In this document: positions 22,617-33,317 of the stretch, in pieces
Numbering within the stretch: position 1 is the first letter of the stretch
Layout: each line of letters starts with the position of its first letter
Assembly (NCBI GenBank): GCA_949128115.1
Contig: OX421962.1
Span: 56,647,787 to 56,711,786 of the forward strand
Source: Anaspis maculata
Lineage: Eukaryota > Arthropoda > Insecta > Coleoptera > Scraptiidae
Direction: 5' to 3'
DNA: 64,000 nucleotides
Made by a program: the position numbers and the translations under genes
Notes under the pieces: generated by a model
Databases searched by the model: none
Told to the model about the DNA's origin: nothing
What the model saw: only the letters and a program-made list of their open reading frames with translations

Positions 22617-22729
22617 AAATCGATTTGAGTCTCAAGGTCGATTCGGCAAATTCTGGGATCGTATCGGGATCGGATCGAAATAATACTCATATTGGATCGA
22701 GACATCAACAAACAGAAACTGATACATAG
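22617..22729 (+). repeat. Left part of a repeat unit split by the Gypsy insertion
   Basis: Matches 26339-26466 (shared words GAGTCTCAAGGTCGAT, GGGATCGTATCGGGATCGG and CATCAACAAACAGAAACTG), except that it lacks about 15 bp near the CTCAT word. The unit resumes after the Gypsy element at 26012. Confidence 0.8.
22726..22729. repeat. Target-site duplication ATAG (left)
   Basis: ATAG precedes the 5' LTR and is repeated at 26012-26015 directly after the 3' LTR, as expected for 4-bp duplications made by Gypsy-type integrases. Confidence 0.85.
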
Positions 22730-23262
22730 TGTTACGAGCGGCGATCCCGTACATATTGGTAAACACTAGATCTTTCTGGATTCTTCCATCCACGGCCGCA
22801 GTGTACAGATGCGTGGAGCTCTGGTCATTTCTAGAGTGTGCGAGGAGGCATTGAAATGCATGGAGACTTCAACGTTCGATCAAGGCACATCTGTCCACTT
22901 TGGCGGAGGTGCAGATTCCAGAACACATGGAAAGCACGCGGAAGGTGTGTGTGATTATTCAGGAATGGTCTAGAAACCGCATATACCGGGCCATTCGCTA
23001 TGGGAATTTCTGGGAGTAGACAGAAAGTTCGGAAACGCTGTTCGGAGGCCTTATATAAGGCGTCAGCCGGCAGCTCGCGGCAGTATTGAATTGGAATGAG
23101 AAGTGATAACGAGTGCGAAACAAGCGAGCGATAATCACAGCGATATTCCAAGTAGATAATTGTTGGCGCATAGTTATTGTAGTAGTACACAGAAATAAAC
23201 AGTGTGTGTTTTAAAACAATCGTCTCAATTATATTCGAACCCGTACGCGAAATATCGTAACA
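22730..23262 (+). repeat. 5' LTR
   Basis: 533 bp, begins TGTTACGAGC and ends ATCGTAACA, thus TG...CA. It contains a TATA-like TTATATAAGG at 23051-23060 and an AATAAA at 23204-23209 about 145 bp downstream, giving a plausible U3-R-U5 order. Confidence 0.93.
23051..23060 (+). promoter_or_regulatory. Putative LTR TATA box
   Basis: TTATATAAGG lies in the 5' LTR and is matched by CATATAAAAG in the 3' LTR (about 25800). Its place upstream of the AATAAA signal fits an RNA polymerase II promoter for the element's genomic transcript. Confidence 0.6.
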
Positions 23263-23264
23263 TT

Positions 23265-23282
23265 TGGTGTCAGAAGTGGGAT
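23265..23282 (+). other. Primer-binding site
   Basis: TGGTGTCAGAAGTGGGAT starts two bases after the 5' LTR. The TGG complements a tRNA CCA end, and the following GTCAGAA suggests the acceptor stem of a tRNA-Leu type. The exact tRNA was not checked. Confidence 0.75.
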
Positions 23283-23343
23283 AATTGAGAGTAATTTGGC
23301 CTGCGACTACAAGGTGTTCGAAAATATTGGAATTGATTCGTGA

Positions 23344-24576
23344 ATGCCGGAGACAAGAAGTATGTCGAAGAGAGGAGCCGAAGACGTTGCGGCTCTCGTC
23401 CTGCAATTGAAAAATGCCCTAGAAGAGCAGGAAAAAGAGAAGAAGCATCAAGAAGAGCTGATGGCATGGCGGCTATGGAACAGCTCATGGGATACCTTGA
23501 CGGCAGCTGTGCGGAAGCTGGCAGAAAAAATTGCTACAATGGAGGCAAACATGGTGCAGCTAGAACGACGTGTCCAGAGTACCGCCGTAAGTAATACGGT
23601 GGTCCCAATGGCAGCTATGGCAGGTATTCATCGTGTGAAACTGCCAAACTTCGATGGACAAAGCCCATGGACGACCTACAAGAGGCAATTTGACGTTGTT
23701 GCCGAGGTGAACGGATGGAATGACGAAGATAAAGCTAAGGCACTCATCCTTGCTTTGAGAGGTCCAGCGTTGGAGCTGCTACAGACGATTCCGGAGAGCG
23801 AGCAGATGGACTTACAGAAACTTCTCAAAGTTCTGGAACTCCGCTATGGGGATCATCGCGGACGGCAAGTTCATCACGCTAATTTTTCGGCAAGAACGCA
23901 GAGAAGCGGAGAAAGTCTACAGGAATTCGCAGCTGATGTCCAAAGGCTGGCTCTTCTAGCGTACCCAATGTACCCAGCGCACCTCTTGACGAACTTCATA
24001 AGAGATGCCTTTGTCTATGGAATACGAGACCAATACGTGCGTGAGATGGTGATGATCAAAAACCCAGTCGACATCAGCGACGCACTGACTCAGGCGATCT
24101 GCATTGAGGCAGTCAAAGATCTGTGCAGTCGTCAAGTCAAGGCGGTGGGCGTTGAGGAATCTGGAGGTTCACATACTGCCGAGAAATCGATCGAGGAGAT
24201 GTATGGGGAAATCCTCAACGCTTTGTCTTGGAACAAATCCCAAGACGAGGCAAGAGCTGGAGGAAGGCCGCGTTGCTTTGGCTGTGGAAGATCGGGACAT
24301 CTTCGTCGGGACTGCAGGCAATGGTCGAGTTCAGCAGACCGTCTTATAGCGGAACGGGGAACTGCTGATCGAGAAAGTCACCAACCGAGAGAAACCTATC
24401 GTAGAGGAGGAAGACCACGTTGCTTTGAATGTGGAAAGGACGGACATCTGCAACGCGACTGCAGGCGACGATACGCTTTAGCAGACCGTTTCATGCTAAA
24501 ACGGGGGGCTGCTGATCGAGGAGGTCAAGTAGACCGTTTCATGCTGGAACGGGGGGCTGCTGATCGAGGAGGTTAA
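23344..24576 (+). CDS. gag: Gag of Gypsy-type element (truncated by stop)
   Basis: 410 residues. Residues 13-80 are predicted coiled coil rich in Glu/Lys/Leu. Residues ~96-262 form a Gag/capsid-like region (PNFDGQSPWTTYKRQF, LRYGDHRGRQ, ESLQEFAADVQRLA). Two CCHC zinc knuckles follow, CFGCGRSGHLRRDC (311-324) and CFECGKDGHLQRDC (360-373). Each is followed by a related ADR..ERG/KRG segment, so the knuckle-plus-tail module is itself duplicated. The tail then repeats as 48-bp units. The frame stops at 24574-24576 where the second unit's CAA (Gln) reads TAA. Without that change the frame would run on to 24996. Gag would package the RNA in cytoplasmic particles. The start is the first Met, 81 bp after the LTR; MSKRGAED at codon 7 is an alternative. 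Confidence 0.88.
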   Translation: MPETRSMSKRGAEDVAALVLQLKNALEEQEKEKKHQEELMAWRLWNSSWDTLTAAVRKLAEKIATMEANMVQLERRVQSTAVSNTVVPMAAMAGIHRVKLPNFDGQSPWTTYKRQFDVVAEVNGWNDEDKAKALILALRGPALELLQTIPESEQMDLQKLLKVLELRYGDHRGRQVHHANFSARTQRSGESLQEFAADVQRLALLAYPMYPAHLLTNFIRDAFVYGIRDQYVREMVMIKNPVDISDALTQAICIEAVKDLCSRQVKAVGVEESGGSHTAEKSIEEMYGEILNALSWNKSQDEARAGGRPRCFGCGRSGHLRRDCRQWSSSADRLIAERGTADRESHQPRETYRRGGRPRCFECGKDGHLQRDCRRRYALADRFMLKRGAADRGGQVDRFMLERGAADRGG

Positions 24577-24624
24577 GCAGACCGTTTCATGCTGGAACGG
24601 GGAGCTGCTGATCGAGGAAGTCAA
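24481..24624 (+). repeat. 48-bp tandem repeat, three units, in gag
   Basis: Units at 24481-24528, 24529-24576 and 24577-24624 each encode ADRFML.RGAADRG plus one or two residues. Unit length is a multiple of three, so the frame is preserved. Unit 2 ends in TAA where unit 1 and unit 3 have CAA, creating the gag stop. Confidence 0.92.
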
Positions 24625-25466
24625 CATCGTCCTGGAAAGAGTCATGGTAATGGCAACACGGATGGCCTTTCTCGAAGACCACGCAACGAGGACTGCAGGC
24701 ACGACAAGAGGGTGAACCAGCAGAGTGGGAACGTCAAGGTTAATGCACTTGTCTTTGAAACCCCGAGAAATTGGACTACGGCTGAGCTCAAGAAAGAGCA
24801 GCGTGAGAGCTCAGCCATCGGTTTGCTTGCTGAAAGAAAAGAACTTGGCCAGGACAGACCGGAATGGGCCGAGATATCTGGTGAAGGGCTTGAATTCAAG
24901 GCTCTTTGGGCTCAGTGGAATTCTCTGAGAATAGAGAACGGGTTGCTGAAGAGAGTCTGGGAGAGTCCCCATGGAAGAAAGAGATGGCTCAATTAGTGCT
25001 TCCAAAGAAGAGAGTGAATGAGGTCCTAAAGGAACTGCACGATGGCGTCACTGGAGGGCAACTTGAGGTGATTAAGACGTTGGCCAAGGTGCGCGAGTGG
25101 TTCTACTGGGTGAACTACCGGAACGACGTGGAAACATGGTGTCGCCAGTGCGAGGTTTGTGCGGTCAGAAAAGGACCAAGAACTCGCAGTCGAGGAGAGT
25201 TGAAGACGCGTCACGATTTGAAGGCGAACTCCACGGTATTTCAGGCTGGTGACCTGGTCTGGCTGTACAATCCTCAACGCAAGAATGGAAGTTCTCCAAA
25301 GTTGCATCCGTCGTGGGAAGGACCGTACACGGTAGTCAAGAGGATCAATGACGTCGTGTACAGAATCCACCGAGCCCCGAGAGCCAAGATGAAAGTTGTC
25401 CACCTTGATCGCCTTGCACGTTACTCCGGGAGTAACGATGAGCCTATTCGGGACGAACAGGCTTAA
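24577..25466 (+). pseudogene. pol: Fused pol remnant: RNase H end and integrase without catalytic core
   Basis: After the gag stop the same frame continues into HRPGKSHGNGNTDGLSRRP, the C-terminal signature of Gypsy RNase H. It runs through the connector (EWAEISGEGLEFKALWAQW) to a stop at 24994-24996. A frame change near 24,980 leads into ORF 24906-25466. This has the integrase zinc-binding region (ELHDGVTGGQ, then WCRQCEVCAVRKGP; the second His of the HHCC set is Gln) joined straight to the integrase C-terminal region (GDLVWLYNPQRKNGS, HPSWEGPYTVVKRI, VVHLDRLARYSG). The DDE core is missing between RKGPRTRSRGE and HDLKANSTVF. The stop TAA overlaps the polypurine tract. Confidence 0.88.
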
Positions 25467-25477
25467 GAGGGGGGCAG
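25465..25477 (+). other. Polypurine tract
   Basis: AAGAGGGGGGCAG lies immediately before the TG of the 3' LTR, where plus-strand DNA synthesis would be primed. Confidence 0.85.
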
Positions 25478-26011
25478 TGTTACGAGCGGCGATTCTGTAC
25501 ATAATGGTAAACACTAGATCTTTCTGGATTCTTCCATCCACGGCCGCAGTGTACAAATGCGTGGAGCTCTGGACATTTCTAGAGTGTGCTAAGAGGCATT
25601 GAAATGCATGTAGACTTCAACGTTCGATCAAGGCACATCTGTCCACTTTGGCGGAGGTGCAGATTCCATAACACATGGAAAGCACGCGAAAGGTGTGTGT
25701 GATTATTCAGGAATGGTCTAGAAACCACATATACCGGGCCGTTCGCTATGGGAATTTCTGGAAGTAGACAGAAAGTTTGGAAACGCTGTTCGGAGGCCTC
25801 ATATAAAAGCGTCAGCCGGCAGCTCGCGGCAGTATTGAATTGGAATGCGAAGTGGTAACGAGTGCAAAACAAGCGAGCGATAATCACAGCGATATTCCAA
25901 GTAGATAATTGTTGGCGTATAGTTATTGTAATAGTACGCAGAAATAAACAGTGTGTGTTTTAAAACAATCGTCCAAATTATATTCGAACCCGTACGCGAA
26001 ATATCGTAACA
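25478..26011 (+). repeat. 3' LTR
   Basis: 534 bp, TGTTACGAGC to ATCGTAACA, aligned along its whole length with the 5' LTR with a few per cent differences by eye. Followed by the ATAG duplication at 26012-26015. Confidence 0.93.
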
Positions 26012-26250
26012 ATAGCAATGAGCAAAACCGCTGTTCTGGTCGCATCTAGGGTCGAATTCATACTCGCATTCATACTTGCACCTGTTGTCTGGACTTTTGC
26101 CTTCTGCACACTTGCAGTTTTCAGACTACTTGCACTTTCTTTGATACGTTAGGTTGGGATAGTTTTAGGTTAGGGTTAGTTAGACTTACGTGACAGATGT
26201 TATGTAAACAGAATTCAAATCGATTTGAATACCGAGTTCGAACCATTCAT
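26012..26250 (+). repeat. Continuation of repeat unit A, tandem to unit B
   Basis: This matches 26463-26690 (CAATGAG.AAAACCGCTGTTC, CTTGCACTTTCTTTGATACG, AATACCGAGTTCGAACCA). With 22617-22729 it forms unit A; 26337-26692 is unit B. Both units carry AAATCGATTTGAAT palindromes near the ends. Confidence 0.8.
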
Positions 26251-26752
26251 TTACTACGTTTCCATGGAGAATTGAAATCGATTTGAAAACGGTATCGGGA
26301 TTGAAAACTGCATGTAAACGCTTGCAACATCGTATTCAAATCGATCTGAGTCTCAAGGTCGATCCGGCAAATTCTGGGATCGTATCGGGATCGGATCGAA
26401 ATAATACTCATGGAAACCCAATTTGGATTGGATCGAAACATCAACAAACAGAAACTGATACATAGCAATGAGTAAAACCGCTGTTCTGGTCGCATCGAGG
26501 GTCGCATTCATACTTGCACTTGTTGTCTGCACTTCTGCCTGCTGCACACTTGCAGTTTACAGAGTACTTGCACTTTCTTTGATACGTTTAGGTTGGGATA
26601 GTTTTAGGTTAGGGTTAGACTTACATGACAGATATGTAAACAGAATTCAAATCGATTTGAATACCGAGTTCGAACCACTCATGTGAACACTTCCGTATTC
26701 AATCCCGATACCGTTTTCAAATCGATTTCAATTCTCCATGGAAACGTAGTAA
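26251..26752. mobile_element. 502-bp element with perfect 55-bp terminal inverted repeats
   Basis: 26251-26305 and 26698-26752 are exact reverse complements (ends TTACTACGTTTCCATGGAGA). The interior holds repeat unit B. It has no transposase; the 72-codon frame at 26468-26686 is anonymous. No clear target duplication is visible. Perfect ends suggest a recent or gene-converted copy. Unit A beside it may be an older, truncated copy of the same family. Confidence 0.8.
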
Positions 26753-26762
26753 TTGTGTAATG

Positions 26763-26980
26763 CCGTTCACGTTTCAGATTCAGCAGAATGAGAATGACTT
26801 TTTGGAGCAACAACGAAGTGACTAACTGGGGGGCTACAGCTACGGCTGATGGCACCTGCAAAGTTTTGGAGCGAAACTACGAGTATCAGCGGCCATCAGC
26901 CGTATCCTCCCAGCGCACTCCAGCTTGTCACTTCATTTTTGCTCCAAAAACTCATTCTACTGAAAATAAAAAGTGAACGG
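26763..26980. mobile_element. MITE family G, copy 1
   Basis: The ends CCGTTCAC and GTGAACGG are followed inward by CAGCAGAATGA..ACTTTTTGGAGC against its complement, then the GAAGTGAC..CTGG arm. About 218 bp, non-coding. Related copies lie at 29083-29282 and 57390-57601. Confidence 0.75.
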
Positions 26981-28019
26981 AATATAGGTAAACACATCGG
27001 ACACGACAAAATTGCTGACAACGATCAACCCAAGCAAAATTTGACAAAAAAGGACTGCTGTCGCTTAAAACAACAATCAGAAACACTATTTCAACTGGCG
27101 ACACAAGCTGCACCCTGGCAAGCAATTCTCAGCTCTGCAACTTGAATTCTCCTGCAGAGGGATTGCGTGAGTCGTTACATACTCGGGGCAATAAAATCTG
27201 TCGTCCGAAGTGGAGTAGGTAGGCACATCGAGGCTAACGCTTTTTGCATGGCTTGCCGAGTCTCTCCGCATGACAAACATTTAGTTTAGTTTCTTGTTCT
27301 CAACAGCTCGAGATATGCCTTCCCCAGGAAATAATACCTAGTCCAACGGGTACGCACGGCGAGCACTCATGCGACAGCTGACTATGACTCTGTGCAAGTG
27401 CCTGAAGCGCCAACTAGCGATGAGTGTATTACAGGTGGCCATCAGCCGCCCCGTTAAAGTGTTCATTGGAAACGCAGTTTATTCTTCTGAAAAGAAGTGG
27501 CCATAATTAAGCGAAAATCATTTATTCGAACGGTGAGCTGTCGTTTTATCACTGCATTTTTACTTTCATGAAGTGTTGTCGGATTCGTGAATTTTAAATT
27601 GTAATTCCCTTGACAGGATCCCTATCTATCTCACTTTTAAGCAGGATCTTTGATCTTCACATTTCGTGGAGTCATAGATCATTCGGGATGGACAATATTT
27701 TGAAGATTGGTTTTATCAATGGCCTATCAAACTAGCATGAAACCGTTTTTTTCCGTCATCAGTTTTTCAAGAAAGAAAGGAAGTAAGGAAAAATGATAAA
27801 CTTTCACCCTGTATACTAATTTTTAGCAGTCCCAGAGTTGAGGACTTTTGATACGTTGAAGAGGGAACTGAAAGCTAGCCTGGTGAAAAAATCGTTTTTG
27901 TTTGAATTAATTCCAGCAGATATTCTATTTCCAATATACTATTTCAGTCACCCTATCCAATTCTCACCCAAAGCAGTATAGAGAAGGAAAAAAGTTCGCA
28001 GTTTGCCACGCCATGCGCC
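26981..28019. other. No gene seen
   Basis: A 98-codon frame at 26849-27145 overlaps the MITE and has no domain. Words such as CACCCTGTATACTAA (about 27810) look like transposon-terminus debris. Confidence 0.4.
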
Positions 28020-29004
28020 AGCTGGACCAAAATTTAAGTAGACCACCCTCAAATTTTGCTTTGATTAAAATGGAAATATCTCGAGAAAAAAATTGAACAA
28101 TTTTGGAAATTTTTATTGGAGTTCTCGATAGCGTAGTTCTTTGACAAGATACATTGTTGAATCATCTGATTGTTGACATTATGTGAGATATACAGAGTGA
28201 CAACGAAAGAAGTCCAAAAAAATACCTGATTTTAGCAAGGTCCCGTTTTGAGGAAACAAGTCGCACAGTTTTCCGAGTCAAATTTTTTGAAAGCGTGCAC
28301 CAACCACTAGCTTGAAATGGTTTTGGAGTTCTTATCGTACTTCGTTTTTTCAAAGAGTTATTGATTTGTTCGTGATTTGTAATTTGTAGATAAGAATTGA
28401 GCAGCAAAACAAGCAATCATGATGGGATAAACTTCCAACTAACTATGGCAATCTTGATTCAGCGGATACTTGCCACTGGTTAATTTTAAACCACCCAGGG
28501 CCATTTAATATGTAATAGAATGTCGCAGACATTTGACAGTTCCAAAAGAGGTTCAGGTCCTCACCACTGTTTAGGGCCAGTGGAATACAATTGTTCCATG
28601 GTACATTTATTTTGACACAGCGTTCCTGTCGAATTTCAAGAATGAGCAAGATCCCTGGGGAACTCTGCACGAAATAATACAAAAATCACAAAAGATCAAA
28701 AGCAAGAAACAGTTATGACATATAATTTATATAAGCTTTTCGGAAATGTTACAAAAAAAATCTGCGATTTGTTATTTTGAAACGGGAATTACCAGAGTCA
28801 CATAATTTTTGCATCTCTTCCATTGTCACCCTGTATATTTTATATAAGGCCGACAATTGGGTGATTCAAGATGAAACTTGTATTCAGGAATTTTACTCAA
28901 TGGAGCACCACAAAATTCCCAAAGTCGAGTGATTTCTTCTACAGATCTTATCAATTTAACCGATGCAAAATTTCGGGGTGGTCTGCTTCAATTTTGGTCC
29001 AGCT
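28020..29004. mobile_element. Diverged foldback element, ~985 bp
   Basis: The left arm from AGCTGGACCAAAATTTAAGT and the right arm, read inverted, AGCTGGACCAAAATTGAAGC match at the tips and remain alignable for roughly 240-270 bp (GACCACCC, AAATTTTGC, ATATACAG.GTGACAA, CCCGTTTTGA). The centre (28260-28740) has no recognised coding sequence. Arms are well diverged, so this is an old copy. Confidence 0.65.
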
Positions 29005-29082
29005 TAGTAGGTAATCTATCCGAATCTTAGCTAAAATTCTCCATTTACTTCATGGAACGATAATTTAAAATACGAAACTATT

Positions 29083-29282
29083 ACCCGTTCACGTTGCAAA
29101 TGCAGAGTAGGACTTTTTGGATTAAAAATAAAGTGACAGACCGAAGCGCTGGGGGGCTAGGACTGTTGGCCGATGCCGTCTGGTTACTGTTGCAGGTGCC
29201 ATCAACCTTAGCCGCAGCCTCCCAGCTCGTTGCTTTATTTTTTATCCGAAGTCCTAGTTCTGCATTTGCAACGTGAATGGGT
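29083..29282. mobile_element. MITE family G, copy 2
   Basis: The ends ACCCGTTCAC and GTGAATGGGT, the ACTTTTTGGATTAAAAATAA arm and its complement TTATTTTTTATCCGAAGT define a 200-bp palindromic MITE. TATT occurs on both sides (29079-29082 region and 29285-29288) and could be a target duplication. It abuts the large element that starts at 29288. Confidence 0.75.
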
Positions 29283-30158
29283 GGTATTAGTGCAGTAAAG
29301 ATAGGTTTTGGGGTTGAAAAAATTAATTCATGGAATTTTAAAGCTGTTATCGATTCAGAATTTCATCCTCTACCATGTACTTGAAATCCCCGAAAATCCC
29401 ATTTGAGCATTTTTCTTGCGGCGCTGTCAAAGTATGTCATGTTTTCTGCAACAAATCTGAAAATTGTATCCTCGCTTTTGTCACATTAGAGGTATGTTGT
29501 TAGTTCGAAGCTTTTGGTATATACTACAAGGCATGACCGGAACGTCATCTGAACCGCTGAAATCCCATTTCCCGCAAAAGAAAACACGTAACTTGCTTTA
29601 ATCTGCAATTACCAGTGGCAATCAAGTGTAGTTCGGGGATTAGTGACAAAATTTAATAAAATCTGTTCTTTTTGTGATAAAAGCATGAAATTTGGAATGA
29701 GTGATCTTCATGGTCCCCTTTTCAAATGTAGACATAGCGTTTCGCCATATTTTGATTAGGGGGGCTTAGGGACCCCCTTAAAAATTGAAGTTGCAGAATC
29801 TCATGCAAACCACCATTAAAATAATTGTCACGCATCTGAAAATGTAATCATTCGATTCTACGTTGAATCTCCACAAGAGACACACCAGTTGTCACCACGT
29901 ACGTACTGTTCTTCATAATGAAAAAAAAAAAATCTTCGGAATGTCAAAAAAAAATCGGGTTTTTATAATTTTTTCATGTAATAAAGGAATAAATTCATCT
30001 TTCGCATATCATTATCCACTAATTCGTATCTGCCGAAGCCATTGATGAGGTCCATTTCTTCATATTGACATCTAGAAGCAACAATTCCAGATGAAACCAG
30101 CAAATTCAAATGCTTAGTTCAGCAGCGTTTTTTTCAATGTTACCAATTGATATTGTGG

Positions 30159-33100
30159 GATTTCACCTTATTTTACCATATTAAAATGTATAATTATTAT
30201 AAGCCACGCAAAGTTTTAAAAATTCCCCTTTCAACGAAACAGGCACAAAAATGCGAACTTGTGTTAACCCATGGTCGGGCAGTTTTGATGCGGTCACATT
30301 TGGGACTTTCGACCATAGTGTCGCCCGTCCTAAGACTGTAAATGGGTCGAGCGACGAGATTTTATTACTTTAAACGAGGGTGCCTTTGCCGTCTGCATGC
30401 ACAGGAGAGTAAAAACTAGGGCAGAAAGATGCGGTCAGTTCTCGAAGAGGCTGTGTGTTGTGCGTGTGTTTTGTAGGTAAATATTAATTTTTGCTGTATT
30501 TTTAAATCACTTGTGTATTCGTTTGTCGTTTTCTTTTTGAACACTACTTGGTTTCAATTGATTATTCACTGCCGAATTAAATTAAATGTACGTCCTTTTT
30601 ATGGAAACATGCGCTTAGATCATTTTTAAAGGCACGCATGCCGTTTTTGACTGTAATAATTCAATGTGAGGTGTTTCTTGCATTAAATTTGTCTGTTTGA
30701 ATTTTATGTCATAATTCCATGGTCAGATTAGTAATTTTTGTATGTACTATTGGTAACAAAATGAACTCATACAGCGTCTAAATCCAGTCGCCGTGATTAT
30801 CTATCATTTGGTTGGGGTGGATTCGACTTTTTGACGATTTCGTCGTCATGTCTCCCAGAGTCGTCATTTCTGAAAGATCTTGCTATCAAAGTCAAGTTGA
30901 AATTTGAAAATATTGGTGTAGTTTTTGAACTGAATCTGCCTTGGATGCTGCACTCCGATCCCAAAAGCCTACTCTCGATAAATGTGGGTGAGCGAAAATA
31001 GCAGATGAGTTTCCTTCCTCAAGTCTGTTGAAAACGTCTTCCTAGCAGCCACCCTGCAGCACAGTTCAGTCTCTCAACTCGACGGTTCGCAGTCATCGAG
31101 CAGCCCAGAAAGGCAGTTTCGTTTGTCGCTTCTCGTGTCGTACTGAAGGTATCATGTCGTAGTTGATCGAGCAGCGCTTGGTCTTGGTCCACAGTGGAAA
31201 TTCTTGGCCTTCCGGCACCACCACTTCTAACAAAGTTCCCGTGTTCCGCTCATTGCTTCTTCACAGACAGTACAGTCATTTTGTCGATGCCAAACATCGA
31301 AGTGACCTTCCTAGGAAGACTTTCTTCCAGCTGTATAACAATTCCGTTTTTTCGTTCATGCTAAATCGAGGCATGATTGACGGAAGCTTGATTGAGCTTT
31401 GTCACCTTGGCACTGACAGAAATGTTCAATTCACGCAGCCAAAATATAGCTGTATGAGTTAATTTTGTTATCAATAGTAATTTGTTTTTCATGTGTGCAC
31501 TTGACTGTAATTTTGTGTCAAATTTTAGCTGAACGTCATTATCTGCGATATTTTATGTTGTCATTTTTATGTACAGTTTTGTGGTCAACTCCTTTTTAAT
31601 GTCAGTGCTGTATCTTTGATCTGTCATAATCTTTGTGACAAGATTCAGAGCCCTCCGTCTGTTACGGTTCTCAAATATTTTCTTGTTAAATTGAATTGAA
31701 TTGAAATGTTCCCCTTTTGTTTATTTACTCACTGGGTTTCGCAAATGGCGCTTGCGAGTATGATCGAGCCTTGATGAACTTATTTTACTAATATTTTCTT
31801 GAATACCGTGAAAGTCGTTCCTGTACTATCAACCACTTCTACCCAACCTAAAATTGACTTTTAAAAATGTTTACTTTTGTCTATGTGTCAGAGGGCTTTT
31901 ACCGTCCAAGCAGGTTGTACGGTACTTTTTGTTGGGGAGTCATGTTCATTGATTTTGCTTTGTTTGTGATGAGATGATTTGATGCTACCTGCCAGGGTGA
32001 GGGACAGGGACAGCCATGGTAGATACGAACGGTTGGTTGCAACTTAGTCGCTTGCGGCTCGTGTAACGAGGCAAATGTCAGTTTGAGTGGGATAGGTTCT
32101 CTTACAGTGTCCTCGAGTACAGGTTCGCAACAGGATTTCCCCCATTGTGTAGTTGTTATATTTTGTAGTTGTATTGTAGTGTTTTGTTTATTATGCCCTG
32201 TCTACTAACGTGTCTTCAGTTGTTGTTTTTTGAGTGTTTGTGTGAGTGTGGCGACCTTTTGTTTTGCGTTATTATGCGTTGCTTTTCGTTGCTTTGCGTT
32301 ACTTTGCGTTACTTTGCGCTGTGTTGCGTTTCTTTGCGTTATTTGCTGCGTTGCGGTAGGGAGAGCAAAGTCTCAGTGAGTTTTACATTTTGTCACATGT
32401 TTGAGAACCTTTTTCTTTGAGCCTAACTCAGTGGTTTCTTTGACTGGGTTCTTCCACATGAGTGCTCTTTTTCGAATCCGTCATTCTCCATTTTTTTTTT
32501 GACTTGACAGTTTGACATATTTTGTTGTGTTGCTTTCAATTGTTTTATTGTTTTTGCCCATTTTATCTATTTTGTACATTTTGCCTATTCTGTCAGTCAC
32601 ATGTTAGGTGTTTTGAGAAAAGAATCATAAAAGACTAATTTTGCACTTTGCACTTACATATTTGTTTTGAGTAAATGTAATTTCCTGTGCAATGAGTGTG
32701 TTTCATTGAAGTCCACCTTCTTCCCCCTCGGGTCGTTCACCTCATGAACAAAAGCGAATCAAAGGGTTGAGATGCGAACAAAAACGGGCACAACGTAGAA
32801 TTCCGACGATCAGAGGCCAAACACATGAAAATGTCACTGGGGGGAGGGGGGACGTACCTTTACAATATGAATGACAATTTATTATTGGGTGAATAGCTTC
32901 AACTGTGTTATAGTTTTATTGAGTATAACTAGATGAAGAGTGAGGCGCGAAAGCCCCGATTTTTTTTTTAACCGCCACCTATCACTGTTAGAATTGCACC
33001 AATTTTCATGCTAATTTGGCGAAACAACAGCAAATACAGACTAAAGAGTATAGACAAACGTCATACGTCAATACGATCTGCAGTTGTCAAGTAGAAGGCA

Positions 33101-33317
33101 CGAAGAATAAGGATTGAGGCGTGGAATACTTCAAAGCACTCAGTTCGAGTGAATACACGGTATAGAAATATTTACAACACACCCTAAGGGCACAAATTTT
33201 ATGATGGTGAGCGACGCGAAACAAAATTTTTACTATGCTTTTGCGCTTGGTTCCGCGTGTAGTCACATAAAATTAGGTTACAGAACAGTTCCAGCTATCC
33301 ATCTATTCATAAATTGT
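30159..33317. other. Interior of the large inverted-repeat element; no gene recognised
   Basis: The plus strand is notably T- and G-rich from about 30,440 to 32,700. Frames at 31163-31462 (99 codons) and 32169-32420 (83 codons) show no domain. Contains the decamer repeat at 32261-32350. Confidence 0.5.
32261..32350 (+). repeat. Decamer tandem repeat (ACTTTGCGTT-like)
   Basis: About nine imperfect 10-bp units of the form NNTTTGCGTT. The unit length is not a multiple of three, so the overlapping 83-codon frame is unlikely to be real coding sequence. Confidence 0.75.

Larger units (their letters stand above)
22730..26011 (+). mobile_element. Internally deleted Gypsy-type LTR retrotransposon
   Basis: A 3,282-bp element: 5' LTR, primer-binding site, gag, fused remnants of RNase H end and integrase, polypurine tract, 3' LTR and a 4-bp target duplication. 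Protease, reverse transcriptase, most of RNase H and the integrase catalytic core are absent, so it cannot move by itself. The two LTRs are close but not identical (for example CGATCCCGTACAT against CGATTCTGTACAT near the start), so it is not brand new. Three solo LTRs of the same family are in this window (10935, 38065, 39376). A helper copy elsewhere in the genome is likely. Confidence 0.92.

Noticed and set aside
22831..23406. 191-codon minus-strand frame
   Set aside because: It lies across the 5' LTR and the start of gag on the wrong strand and has no domain; similar mirror frames appear in the other LTRs.
25026..25556. 176-codon minus-strand frame
   Set aside because: It is the mirror of the integrase remnant and the start of the 3' LTR; the plus-strand reading has recognisable motifs.
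26148..26190. Insect telomere repeat (TTAGG)n
   Set aside because: Only two or three imperfect TTAGG words within a repeat unit that recurs at about 26580; not an array.
31163..31462. 99-codon cargo gene in the large inverted-repeat element
   Set aside because: No motif, signal or family resemblance, and length within chance expectation; left as anonymous.
32169..32420. Cysteine/leucine-rich membrane-like peptide
   Set aside because: The frame is produced by a 10-bp tandem repeat whose unit is not a multiple of three.
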